A stretch of DNA of 64,000 nt, from positions 2,888-66,887 of the forward strand of contig NW_025934571.1 of the NCBI RefSeq assembly GCF_000764305.2, given 5' to 3'. Shown here in pieces: positions 23,464 through 37,200 of this stretch. The notes under the pieces were generated by a model. It searched no databases and was not told where the DNA came from. It was given only the letters and a program-made list of their open reading frames with translations. The stretch is from Hyalella azteca. Lineage: Eukaryota > Arthropoda > Malacostraca > Amphipoda > Hyalellidae. How positions within the stretch are numbered: position 1 is the first letter of the stretch; each line of letters begins with the position of its first letter. The translations under genes and the position numbers were made by a program.

Positions 23464-26400
23464 GAATTTGATTTCAGAATTGAATTTTCAGGGAATGGTC
23501 TCGAGATGATGTCATGAAATGGACCAAAAGCATACAAAATGTACCGCAGAAGATCAACGACTGACTTCAATTTGATACAAATGTAATTTTTAAAAATTCT
23601 AAATGTTAGCGCCCAAGGTGGTGAACATTATATAGAAACAATTTCGTAGACAAAATAAACTGTATGCAAGAGCAGGGTTTACTTCATGGAAATGCCTAGC
23701 AAATTACGGACCAGGCAATAAGTCCAGCAGCTATCTCAATCAATCGCCAGCTATGGAAATATCGGGTTCCAAAGACCGGATCCCTTGTGAATCAAGTCAC
23801 GAAAAAATTCAGGAATCGGCAACAGCAGGCCATGGGCCTATTTCTTCAGTGCCGACACTTCTATTCTAAGACGACACAAGTACCTAAAATTGGTAGACCT
23901 TCGATGTTATAACTTGTAAATATATTAAACAAATTTGTCGAAAAAATTTTAATCTAAAATATATCAACAAAAGGTAAATTTAGGTCTTTTTTGTTTTGAT
24001 TATTGGATAGGAACTACTAAGTAATGAAAAAACCCTACTAATCTCGCGCTTGTTTCCCTCATGAAACGACCGATTCGACTCGGACAAATTTACGGCCGAA
24101 CTCGCAGCCCCCGAATTCAGTGAGCAAGGAATATCTCCAAAAGTAATGAACGTAGCTCGATGAAACTTGGTACACGTATTCATTAGGACCTAACGGTGAT
24201 GCTTAGCTCGTGAAAATGTTTCAAATTTCGAGATACGTGCACCACTGTGGTTATACAAAAAATAAATATTTGTCAGTAAGTAATGTTGCTATGGGCGTTT
24301 GAGCTAGTCTGAATTTTCAGTAAAAATTAAGGTAAAATAATAAAATGTATAATGAAAATAACAGTATTGGTGAGGTGCCTGATTGGTCCAGAGCCGCAAT
24401 CTTCCAGCAATTTGTATAACAGAAATGCCATAGAACAATAATAAATCACTACAGAAATATTAATTTCAAATTGAAATGAAAAAAAAAATACATTTATTGG
24501 TGCACTATTTTGTGACTAAATGAGTTCGAAGTGGGACGTAAAAAAATCAATGGAGCGCTGTTCTTCTTTCAGGCTCCAGGAACGGTGATTTATCAATTAC
24601 ATTTTGCACCAATAATTCAAGTGTTAAGCGCAAATAATTTAGGCGAGGATAACTATCAATTAAAAAGACTGACCAAGAGATTAAAGTTTTATTCCTTCAA
24701 ACAACAACAAAAAACGTGCACACCTTCATGGATAGCTCGTAGTTCGCTAATTTGAGTCTACCGAATCAAAAAGCGTTGGCCTTAGAAACTAGGTTGCCTC
24801 ACTAAACGAGGTTGAACTTCTACAAAAATCAGGGCATAACCGATCGATTTTGAATAAATTTTAGTGTTAAAAGAAGCTCAATCGGGTTTATATGTCAGAC
24901 CAATTTTTGCAAATTTCATACGAGGATCAAAACTTAAACATTCAAGCAAAAGCTTGTTAAAGGTTTTTAGAGGTGGACTTTGGACAGCTGTTATCAGAAA
25001 AATTATATCAGTTGTAGGACAACTTTTTTCCCGACCAAAGATCGTTCGATTTTTAAGATTTGATTAATAATTAAATAAAATTTGGCATGTAAAAGGGCAG
25101 ACAATTCGTAAAAAAAACATTTGGTCGGGTACTGTTGTTCTGTTCATAGTCAACCTTTCAACCAGAAGAAGACGGAGTATAATGGAGGTGCAGAGCACAT
25201 ACTTTAAATAACAGGATTAATAATAATGCAGGAGTAGATTGGAGGACTAACCGGAAGCAATAAAGCGCATTTCAAAGCCGATCTATAATCACAAGCCTTT
25301 AAATAGCATAACATTGAGCAGATAAGTAAGACATTCCTAAGCATGACGTGCTTGACAAGGTAATCTTCTACTTCGAAAGTTTTCACTTCTAAGTCTAGGT
25401 ACAACAAACAAGGCACTTTATTTTGGCTAACCTATTAACAATTCCACTTCGACGCATGAAAGGAAAAACCTGTTCAGGTTATGGACAAGTAATGCAATAA
25501 TGCAGAGGAGTATACGCACGTTATATTAGTAGAAAATATAGTGAGATTCGTCAGGCAGCCCGTTAAATGAATACATATTTTCTACGACATATAATTTAAT
25601 TATAAGAAAGAACATCAAGGCAACACTCAAAATTATTAACTAAAACAACTTAAGCATTTTGGTTCGAATCTTCGTGTAGAACTAAACAAGCAATTTTTAA
25701 ACATGATTTTTGCAAGGACAATTTGCAGCAGTAAAATCCTGCTTTTCATGGCAGTTTGCATTAATCGAAGTAAATACTAGGAATGTACTACGCTACTGAA
25801 GCAACTACTCATGTTTAACATCATCCTCTTGAAATCAATAATAAAATAGGCAATCTTCTGTCTTGAGTGATTACAATTCATAACATCATTGGTGCATTTC
25901 TAGTATTATTGCAGCAAGAGCGGCCAAAAATTTTCACTGCATCGTATTGAGGTCGTCATCTGTATTAAAAATTACAAAGACACAAGTTTGGTTAGATAAA
26001 TGTCGCTTGCTGTTCGAATTATAACTTCGTTTAGTTCAACAGCAAACGACTTAAAACTTCAAATGTTCACGAAAAAAATAAACCAAATTTTATTCGGGCT
26101 CGATAGTGGAAATCTCTACTACCATGTATAAGGGCCACCATTTCGCTATCTAAAATGAAGTTGTCAAGATAAAAATTGTTAATCAGAAGATAAATATTCC
26201 TAGGAATTTAAAAATCATAGGATTGACTATAACATATCTTAGAATAATTACTCGTTAATGTCAGAGAGAAATAGCAAAGGAATGTAATAGTTCACAGGAT
26301 AGGCACAGGTGAGAGGCCAGGTCATGGAAGTAAGGAAGATTATTACTTGTAATTTTTATGCAATTGGCAGAAATTATTAATAAGTTTCCCGAAATACGGG

Positions 26401-27684
26401 GGAAAATGAATTTCCCGGAGAATGTATCCGACAAAAAGCTGAACTGGCATATAAACTATACATTGAAAACACGTAGCAAGGGATAATGCGTGACGCAAAG
26501 ATCAACTTAATCTAGAGTGCAGCACCATCAATAAGATTATACGAAATGAAGTTAAAGAGGTTTTACAAAGTTATGAAATAATCATAAATAGCTGCGACTT
26601 AACAAATAAATTGCTGAATACCAGTTGCCAGAGTTAAAATCAAAGAGAATATAAAGGCAGTAAAACACCTCGTCTTAGGTAGGGCTCTCCATCGATTCAC
26701 GAACATTAAGCTGTGATCTCACAGTTTATTGGCCACGGGCAGGTAGTCACATCTCATCGGATTTATTAAGCAATGCAAGATTTTTTACACACAGGTCCAG
26801 TTTCCTTTAACTGCTATTGTTATTATTTCCTCCGTGTAATATTGAAAAACGGCGGTGACATTTGCAAAGTAATCATATTTTAATCTGTTTCCGTTTATAA
26901 GAACTTGGATACCTAGCAGGCGAAGCGATTCAAGCAAAAACGGAAATTCAAGCATTTTCGGTCAGCATTGAAGAACTAATGATCATCATTCGCAACGACC
27001 ATTTTATGTCAACAATAGTTTTCCTAATATGTTAACAAGAAAAGGATGGGACTGAAGCCTAAACTCTGGTGCGTAGCGACTGACCATAGAGACGCTTGTA
27101 TACAAGAAGTGTTCACAACAGAAAGTCATTAATAGCACTCAAAATAATACCTTAGTCGACGTGGTCATGAGTAGGAAGCACATTTTGTTCAAAATGAAGA
27201 TGAATTTATCTTCTTAAGAAACATTCACATTTTGATTCATTTCTCCTGCAAGCTCGATTGCAATTATGCAATTAAATAATCCGTGGATATTGAACATCGG
27301 CAACACGGTCAATTACTTTAACCTGATATAATTTATTAGATGTTTGCAAGGTTCTCAGTTGAACCTCACAAACATCAGACGAAATTTCGTAACATTCTTT
27401 AGTTTTTGCCATTCTTCACCGGACGATAACTCTACACAGCCTATGAATTTATATGCCATTGGCAAAATTTATATTTGATAATCAACCTAATCGTTTACCT
27501 TTATACTATTTAATTGGATAAAAAATGGCGAGGGATAAAAAGAATTAATACATTTGAATTTCTGTACGATAAAAGAGTAAATCATGAGCACACAAAAAGG
27601 AATAACGCATCTATGTCTAACAAAAGTTCCTCATAGTTTAGTTAATTGAATGGACTAACACCATTATAATTCCAATGTAATTAG
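23464..27684. other. Gene-free AT-rich interval
   Basis: I see no exon, RNA gene or clear array here. A short dispersed repeat (CAGGAATCGGCAACA to CAGTGCCGACACTTCTA, about 23810-23870) recurs at 52510-52560. Confidence 0.5.
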
Positions 27685-28036
27685 TTTATTTAGTCATGAT
27701 AGATATCATTATGAACAGCGCGAATTGCGTGTAAGACTATGATGGCCTAGTTTATAGACAACGTGTATCAGTCTTACGGTCCAAAAATCTTAATAGAAGT
27801 TCGTCGATTCCTATTGGAACAGTGAAGGTTGGAGGTCCAAGTACGAGTCTGAATGGTATTGGGTAATAGACATTATAATAATAATTATAAGCCAGTTGTT
27901 ATGCAATGAGAAAAAGTAGGCAAGAACTTGACCGAGTTCTTGAAACCTGCCTAATAAGTAGTTGTTGCTGCAATTACAGGCATATAACTTGTTAATTACG
28001 GCAGAAAAACATGCACACAAAATCAAGTAGAAAGCA

Positions 28037-28237
28037 TTAAGGTGAGTAAGGAGCCAAGTAAGAGGCAGGCACGTAGCCCCGCTCTCCCTGTCTGTTCTCA
28101 ACGTAGCGCCAGTCTCTGGCAGATGGTTGAGCGCCGTCTCTGGCAGCAGGTTCCAGCAGCAGTACCACCTGTCCTTCATACAACGACAGCTGGTTGCTGC
28201 TGCTCTCTCCGCCAAACTTGTACAAGGCGTAGAAGAA
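28037..28237 (-). CDS. DNMBP: DNMBP last exon: C-terminal SH3 domain
   Basis: The exon starts after GCTTGCAG and encodes FFYALYKFGGESSSNQLSLY, EGQVVLLLEP, RDWRYVENRQGERGYVPASY and LAPYSP, then TAA. It has the full SH3 signature: ALYKF, acidic/Ser RT loop, W, and GYVPASYL. It aligns with Tuba's final SH3 (FAVYTFKARNPNELS...GYVPSNYI), which in vertebrates binds N-WASP and Ena/VASP proteins. A minus-strand AATAAA at 27685-27690 is a possible poly(A) signal. Confidence 0.9.
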   Translation of the reverse strand, partial: FFYALYKFGGESSSNQLSLYEGQVVLLLEPAARDGAQPSARDWRYVENRQGERGYVPASYLAPYSP

Positions 28238-31200
28238 CTGCAAGCAACAAGAAGAAGTATTTGCACGTTTAATAATTTTGCGTTGCTAGGTATAATCATA
28301 GCTTTGGAGTTTCCTATACTATAGAAAAGTACTAGCTTGACATTTTTCTTTACTTGTGTGAACAAAAAAATACATAATGAACACAATTAAAAATTAGTGT
28401 TCATTGTGAAAATGCATAAAAAGCTATAGAAGCGCTAGTGATTTGACGAATTAAGAAACTTCAAACGTTATAATTTTTGACAAACGAAAAAAATAATAAT
28501 ATGGGAAATGAAATGCTGAAGAAAATAATTTCAAAAAAGGATCCTGAGGAAACATAACTTGCGTAAATCTTACATAGTATTTTCGGGCGATATATATATT
28601 ACGTAGAATTTTTAAACAGTACCTATTTGATTGTAATCAAATACATCGATTAAGTTCCATGGAGAGCCATAAAAGATGTACCATAAAAAATTCTGAACCA
28701 AATATATTCTTGAGCGTTTCATGGAAGTTCTTAATGATAATGACCTCAGCATAGGCAGCAGATGAGCTCTCGTCATCGGAGGCTTCAGCACACGTGGCGC
28801 GGTCTTCACTCTGGACGCCTCCTTCAGGAATCTCTTCGTACGCGTGGCTGCTGGCAGGATCCTGTTGAAAACGAACTTCGAGTTATGAAAATTCTTTAGC
28901 GAAATTCCGAAGAAAACATACCAACGTTTCGTGTGAAATTAAAACATTTAAAAAATTTTTAATATTGATGTTTTAGCTTAACAAGAGTTTATTAACCTAG
29001 AGCAAGATTTACAGGTGCAACATCAACACAAGATATCATATGGGAATTTACAACCAAATATGTTCAGTATTTAAAATTCAAATACAACGCGGTCATAAAA
29101 ATACTTCGTTAACAATTTATATTTTTCTTCCTATCATCTTGTTTCAGTTATTGAGCCCAAAATACTGATATAACTGCCTCAACAGATACACATTTTTTTG
29201 GCACGTAAAATGTACTTGGTCAGATATTTGCTTGAAAAAAAAACACCCATAAGTGATAGAAAATAGAAATATTATAGAATTGTAAATTTTATCTCCGAGT
29301 TGGCCAGTGGTAGTGAAAAATTCATGAACCAGACAATGGATGGTTGAATAGCTGAAAAAACTTTCAATATCTTTAGATATTGAGAATTTTCAAACGATAG
29401 TTTGAATAAAAAATAGATGCCGGAAACAAGAATGGGAAAATCTACATTAGTACAATTGGTATCCCATTGGAATTATTTAAATTTCGTTCGTAAAAAAGTT
29501 GACAGATTTCCGTAACCAATTTCTTACCGTCTTTAACTCTTCATAAATATTTTCGCTGGCCGCGTCTTCTGGGTCATCATAACCTCCTCCTTCAGATTCA
29601 CTATAGTCATTCACTGGGCCTGGGGCCATAGTTCTTGAAGCTTCTGTTCCTTCATTGGACGGAACAGACTTTCTTGGGGATCTCCTAACATCGGCCGATG
29701 GCAGAGATCTTCTTCCAGTTTTTCCTCCAAAGCCATGAGGTGGAGAGTTTACATCACCTTCGACAGCTGGGACAACTCCATACAGTTTCGCTCGGGCGCC
29801 AGCGACAGTTGAAGACCCAAAGTCGCTGGAGGATCTCGGTCTTAGAACTGGCATTTGTTCCCCGGGACTGCCATCCTTGGTACCGTAATGTAGGGGGGCA
29901 GCTGGAACCACTTCCACGAGTGCACTGGGATAGGAGGCACCGGCAACGGTCCCTCTCATCTGAGTACCGGACCCGGACCGACGGTGCCCCGGAACTGCCA
30001 TCTTTGGTACCGTAATGGAGGGGGGCAGCCGGAACAACCTCCACGAGTGGACTGGGATAGGAGGCACCGGCAACGGTCCCTCTCATCTGTGTACCGGACC
30101 CGGACCGACGGTGACCAGGAGGGAGAGAGGACATGGCGGGGAAAAGGTCCTCATATTTTGGAGGATTGGATGAGGCTCTAGAGGGTGGATGAGGCAAGGT
30201 GCTGGCGGATGGCACCGTTTGTTGAGCTCGTAATTCAACTTCATGGTACGGAGCAAGCACGGATGAACGAACGAACCCAGTACGCTCTGGAAAATTTTAA
30301 AATATTACTATGTGATTTTAGCATAAAAATCAATCGAAACCATAGAACTTCTAAGAAAATAATGATTATGAATGACTATACTCACCGTTAAACTTCTACA
30401 AAATAAAAGAATACAACAAATTCTGCCTTCATATTTAAACACAGATTATACATATTCAGTTGACTTCGCTTAATGGGTATTACCGCATAGCTCCAATTCC
30501 TATGAAAATGTAATTTTCAGTTACGAATAACCGCTGTTTCCATGTCTGGAAACAATTTTCATGCTTGGGAAACCTTGTTCTAGATAACGGAGAAACTATG
30601 TAAAAATCCTTGTCTCTTTGTCTCCACAAGGAGACAAGGATACGGACTGTCATTGTCCACATGGAGACAAGGATACGGACTGTCATCATCCACAAGGAGA
30701 CAAGGATACGGACTGTCATCATCCACAAGGAGACAAGGATACGGACTGTCATCATCCACAAAGAGACAAGGATACAGACTGTCATGTCATCATCCACAAG
30801 GAGACATGGACACGGACTTTCATCATCCACTAAGATACTGACCGCCAGCCACATGAAGCGACTCACCTTCATCATCTAACTCACCAGCATCACCCACATG
30901 GAGATATTTACCTCCATCATCCACATGGAGCTACTCACCCCCATCATCCACATGGAGCTACTCCCTCCATCATCCACACGGAGCTACTCACCCCCATCAT
31001 CCACATGGAGCTACTCCCTCCATCCACATGGAGCTACTCACCCCCATCATCCACATGGAGCTACTCACCATCATCCACATGGAGCTACTCACCATCATCC
31101 ACATGGAGCTACTCACCACCATCATCCACATGGAGCTACTCACCTCCATCATCCACATGGAGCTACTCACCCCATCATCCACATGGAGCTACTCACCTCC

Positions 31201-34200
31201 ATCATCCACATGGAGCTACTCCTGTCTCTTATACACATCTAGATGTGTATAAGAGACAGGTGGTACAATGTCATCAAGGCTGAGAGGTGGCATTTGTGAC
31301 CAGGTGGGTATTGCAGAGGGATTAGTAATGCTGACACCGGAAGCAGAATAGGTTTCTGAGCAGTCGGATGATATTGATGCTCCATCTCCTTGTTCTTTTT
31401 TCTTACGTTTAGCTTTGGGCTTGGGCATTCTGCTGGTTTTTTGTACAAACAAGGTACTCCAAATAGGTGCCCGTCTCAAAATTAAGACTTTTTTCTATTT
31501 ATTCACCGATTCAAAAATGTACTCACTCTATCACATACACACGTCCGTAGTCGACCGAAGCTCGAACCGGNTTGAAAAATTAATTTTTTTAATATTCGAA
31601 AATTAAATGAGAAATTCATGGTACATCTTTAAGATTGGAGACACTGGATTCTTTGGAAGTGTTGTCTTTAAAAAGTAATTTTTAAACGTATATTTTATTT
31701 GTACTATATTTTCAATGCTGCACGTGGCAATAATTTGTTAAAAAACTAATGATTTAATTCCCAAGGCATAGATAATTTGTCGAAATTAGCAAATGGGAGA
31801 AAAAGGATTCGAAATATTCTAATTTGTTCTATATTTTCAATGTTCAAATAGGTGAGGAGTTGATTATCTTATTTTACAAATAATTTCAATAAAAGGTGAA
31901 TTTAATAAAACGGATGGAACCTAACGCAAAACTCCTGTACCACAGTCACTAAACTGAGTAGGTATTAGCCGACACAGAATCATGACCCTAATGAACTGTA
32001 ACAGATGCCGTAACGTATCAATTAGTCGTAACAAAAGCAACACAACTGTTGCAATAATATTCTGTACCAGACGAAATAACCTACCAATAAGTTACTACAA
32101 AAGAAACACACCTGTTGCGGCATATTTCTCGTATCAGCAGCAGCAGGAGGGTTGACAGATGTCGCTCTGAAGCTGAAATGTCCATCAGCAACAAACTTGA
32201 GCTGTAAGAGCTTCTCGCACGCCGCCTTCCACTGCCCTTCAGCGGCCACCTCGCCGCCTGCAACGTTCTGCATACAATGGAACACATGAATTTTGATGTG
32301 ACAGTTATCAGTAAATTAACTCATTAATATCGACTAAACCAACATTACTTGAAAATTTTAGTTAGTGCACAGTTGTAAAATTCACATATTACTCGGTTTC
32401 AGTGAAGATAAATGTTCGTTTGTGGCAGTTAGTTACCTAATTATGTAACAACCGCTCCAGTATTTTCACAGTCAGTACACAGGTTTGAAACTAACATGTT
32501 TCCCGAATTTGAAAAAGATTCAAGCACCTATGTAGCAGTTATCAGTTAATTACCTCATTATGAAATGCCTGGTACCATACTTGAAATTTGTGCCGTACAA
32601 AATTACAATATTTCTCGAGTTCGCTGGAGATACAATTTAATTTGCTCCAGTTATAGGTTAATTACAAAATTCAGAAATGACTTGCCAACATGGAACTTTT
32701 AGCTATCACTGCGTAGTTGTAAAATCAACACGCACTTAGAATAATTCAATGTGAAATAACCTGAAAAAATAAGGTACAAATCCTTCATTCAGAACGTACC
32801 CTTGTAGACTATTCAAAAAGTGAACGAGATCATACACTTAAAAAATCCAGCGAGTTAACGTAGAATAAATCTTTACAAATTAACAAAAACGTGGCCAAAT
32901 AGTTTAGTGGAGGAAAATATAAAATTGAAATAAATTCACGCGTCAGGGTGTATGACTTGATTCAAAATGGCGCAGTACCAGCTTCAGGACGCAGTACCTG
33001 CTTCACGGCGCAGTACCTGCTTCAGGGTGCAGTACCTGCTTCAGGGTGCAGTACCTGCTTCAGGGCGCAGTACCTGCTTCAGGGTGCAGTACTTCTTAGC
33101 GAGCCTGCCGTGCAGTAGAGTGCGGGCGCTTAAGAAGGCAGTGAGGCAGTTGCCAAGTATAGCTGACGCTGAGGCATTAAATTGTGGCAGTTCCTCCAGC
33201 AGTTGGCAATGCAGTGCTTCGTAGTCACTGCGCGCACGAAGCAGTTCCTCCTCCAACTGCAGTTTATGAAAAATTTCATTACTGATATTCTAGAAGGGCA
33301 TAATATTTAATATTAGATCGATCAGCTAGGGTACAATTTTTAATTTCCTTCTTATACTTCCATCTTAAAACACAATAAGTCATAGCTTTCATTATTTCAA
33401 GCAAATTAGTTATCAAATTTTATTTTTGTCTTTTATGTTCGGATATTTGCTTCAAAAGAAAAAGTTACAATTTCAATTGGAAGCGGAGCGCTACTGTATT
33501 CAACTACGTTCAACTAAACTTAGCTTGGATGAAAATCATCACCATCATCACTCCTTACTGCCGCTAAGATCACTATAAGATCTCCTGATTGATTCTCTAG
33601 AAGTTAGTACAATTTCTACCGTACACCACGCGGTCAATCATCACCTTAGCACGGCCAGGGTGAATGATATGGTACCGTATCTATCGTGAGTACACCTGAG
33701 GTCTCTGTCACGCTCCAACCAGTGATACACCACGGTCACTCACCACCCTAGTACGGCCAGGGTCCCTGTTACGGCCCATCTTGTGCTGGACTGCACCACA
33801 TACTACCGTACATCACGTTCACTCACCACCCTAGTACGGCCAGGTTCCCTGTTACGGTCCATCTTGTGCTGGGCTGCACCACATACTACACCACGGTCAC
33901 TCACCACCCTAGTACGGCCAGGGTCCCTGTTACGGTCCATCTTGTGCTGGGCTCGGTCGTAGTCCAGTAGTTTGTGTTCACGTTTCACCAGCAGCCGCTC
34001 AGTTGTGTTGGTGAGGGACAATACGGTTTGCAGCGGCACTTGCACCATCTCGTTCATTGTGCGTTCCTGTGAAGATTGAAAAAATACTACAAGATTTTTG
34101 CATGTATTATCCCAATTCAATTTCTTATCGTGTATTTCACTCGATATAAAAATATAAGTACCTATAAAATATGAACAATGGATTCCCACAGTCAAAAGTT

Positions 34201-37200
34201 TGAACAATTTGGCACTTTAGAAACCTCAATAAAACATAACTTAAAAAAATATAACTCAGTACTCACTGCAGTGAGTTACAGAGAGCGCATTTTTTCGTCG
34301 ACGAAAACTTGAAGTCACGGACGGACAGACAGACAGACGGACATGGCGAGCACAATAGTGAATTTTTTTCCATAAATGAGAAAATGCTCTAAAAAGGAAG
34401 GAATAAGAACGTACAAAGGGAGGGATGACGTTGTTGCAGACTTCTCTGGCAGCGGTCCTGACATGATCCAGCACATCCTGGTAGTGACGTGGCAGTCCCT
34501 CTCCTGCCAGCAGACACTCTGCCAGACCCTCGGTCAGGGCCAGCTCAGATTTGTGTCTGAAATACCAGCATTTCTTTCTTAAGTTCATGCATGTTCTTTT
34601 CAATTGCATATGCCAGCACTTTTTTCGTAAAAAAATAAATTCATGCATGCTTGTTTTCTAAGACATAGCAAAGAATACCAGCTGCAATGATCGAAATTTT
34701 CATTGTTTACACTCTCCTGCAAATTAAATTGCCAGGATACATTAGTGCCTGGAAAACATTGCAATATTTCATCAAAGAAATCATTTCAACAAAACGAAAG
34801 TGATGGATAAAAGTCCACTACTGCGATAACTACACCAGAAAATTAATAAGTACGTCAGCGTTTGCAAGCTGATAAATCATTTCCTTGGTGTAAAATTAGT
34901 GAAAGTTGACTATTTTTAACAAACGAATGCACATACTTTAGGTAACCATTGGAAAACAGGTAAAATGAAATGTCCATCATAATATCAAACGAAGTATCTT
35001 GGTAAAATGAAATGTCCAACATAATACCATATGAAGTATCTTGGTAAATTGAAATGTCCAACATAATATCGTACGAGGTATCTTGGTAAATTGAAATGTC
35101 CAACATAATATCGTACGAGGTATCTTGGTAAATTGAAATGTCCAACATAATATCAAACTAAGTATCTTGGTAAATTGAAATGTCCAACATAATATCAAAC
35201 TAAGTATCTTGGAAAATTGAAATGTCCAACATAATATCGTATGAAGTATCTAGGTAAAATGAAATATCCAACATAATATCGTACGAGGTATCTTGGAAAA
35301 TGTTGAAATATCAAACATAATATCATATGAAGTCTGTTGAGTTGAACACGCACCTGAGAGAGAGGAGCTGCTGCAGTTTGTGCGCCTGCTGCTGCAGCGT
35401 CGCCACGTCAGTCAACACCGCGCGGTACTCGGCAATCACGGTCGTCATGTGTACGTCCTCAGGCTGAAGAATTATTAATTGTGTTCACTACTGCAATGTT
35501 GCATTATACGCCATGTGTACATGTGTTGCGTTGAAAGATTACACAATGTGTTAAGAGTATATGTTGTCATGCTGTACATACTATTAAATAAAGCATCATC
35601 AGACCATATATGCTATTCGATTATACATCGTCACACGGTCGTAGCATTCTATTATGCAAAGTCAGATTATCTATACTATTTAACAAGGAATCGGCATTCC
35701 ATTTCCGACATGTGCATAATTATGCTCCCTTCACAAATCCATATAAATAAATTTTTGTGCAAGCAATAAACTGGGTGTATATAGTCGACTATAGAATAAT
35801 ACGAGGAATAAAATGCAATTGTTTACCCAACCGGAGAGGCCGAGGGAGGCAAATGCAACTGTTCACCAAGGTGGAGAGGCCGAGGGAGGCTGAACGAAAA
35901 TGTAATTTCTCACCAAGGTGGAGAGGCCGAGGGAGGCAGAGAGGCGTGACGTGACCCTAGCGCTCTTCTTGGCGATGGAGTGCAGGGACAGGCGACCCAT
36001 GCGGCCTCCCCCAGCAACCGCGGCCTCGGGGGCGCCGCTGCTGCCCTGACTGCCGTACTTGCGAACTGCGAAGTTAACAGCAGTCAGAATTGCTTTGAAT
36101 ATTACCATAAAATTAATTAAAATACTTTACTTAGTATGTTTTGGTTGGATTCGCTTTGTTTAAAACTTAACTTCAAAGCTTCAGGATACGTCTACAAAGC
36201 TTTAAGCTAATGCTGTCGGAAATCGTTTACTACTAAGAAATTTGCTGATGAAAACTGAGTATTTACGCCTCAAAACATTGCGAAAAATGGTGATTGAAAT
36301 TAGAGAGTTTGGGCGCAGCATGTTGAAGAATGCGTGGCAACAGCACACCACGCACCAATGTCCATGCGCCTGGTGTGCGTGTTGACAGCGTTGGCCACGT
36401 CAGCCATGCGTTGCGTGGCGGCCGTGAGATGGTCGTGTTGCGGCTCCCCGGGCGGCGTGTAGGAGAGCAGCCGGTCCAAAAACAGCGGGTACCTTCACAC
36501 GTATATAAAAATTAAAGCATTCAATAATAACCACTGCTTAATATTGATAAATATCTCTGAAAGAAGATACCATACCTTCACACATATAAGAAAATTAAAG
36601 CATTCAATAATAATCACTGCTTAATATTGATAAATATCCCTGAAAGAAGATACCGTACCTTCACACATATAAAAAAATTGAAGCATTCAATAATAATCAC
36701 TGCCTAATATTGATAAAAAAGATTAGAGTACCATTAATAAGGAAATACTCAGTGCCATCAGTCTCCTTTTCCCCAGCATGGAACGCAACACAAAGCTTGG
36801 GACTGTGTCTGCGCGGCTAATGATCGCACTTGCTAAAAAGAGCAAAAAATTCTTACGCGATAACTAATTTCAATGGAAAATAAATGCGTATATGTGATTA
36901 AGGGAAAATAAAGAAGAACCCACTTGAGGATGCGCTGGACAGGCTTGATGAGCACTGAACGCATGTCAAGCAGCTGTATTTTGTGCTGCTGCAGCTCCTT
37001 CAGCACCTGCTCCATGTATTTCCGCTTCACTCCGTGTTGTCCGTACTGAAAAAAGTCATTTTTATAAGTAATGCATAACTTAATCTACTCCATACATTGA
37101 GAGACCTCATTGATAAAAAGGTTGGTAAATTGGTTTGAAATGATTGCGTATGCATGCCAGTGCAGTAGAATAAAATGTTAGACATGATACCTGTATTAAC

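Noticed and set aside
30480..31252. Several open frames with repetitive peptides (GDKDTDCHHPQ, MELLTPIIH)
   Set aside because: These are translations of two minisatellites in several frames. No splice-supported exon is present beyond the donor-array remnant described.
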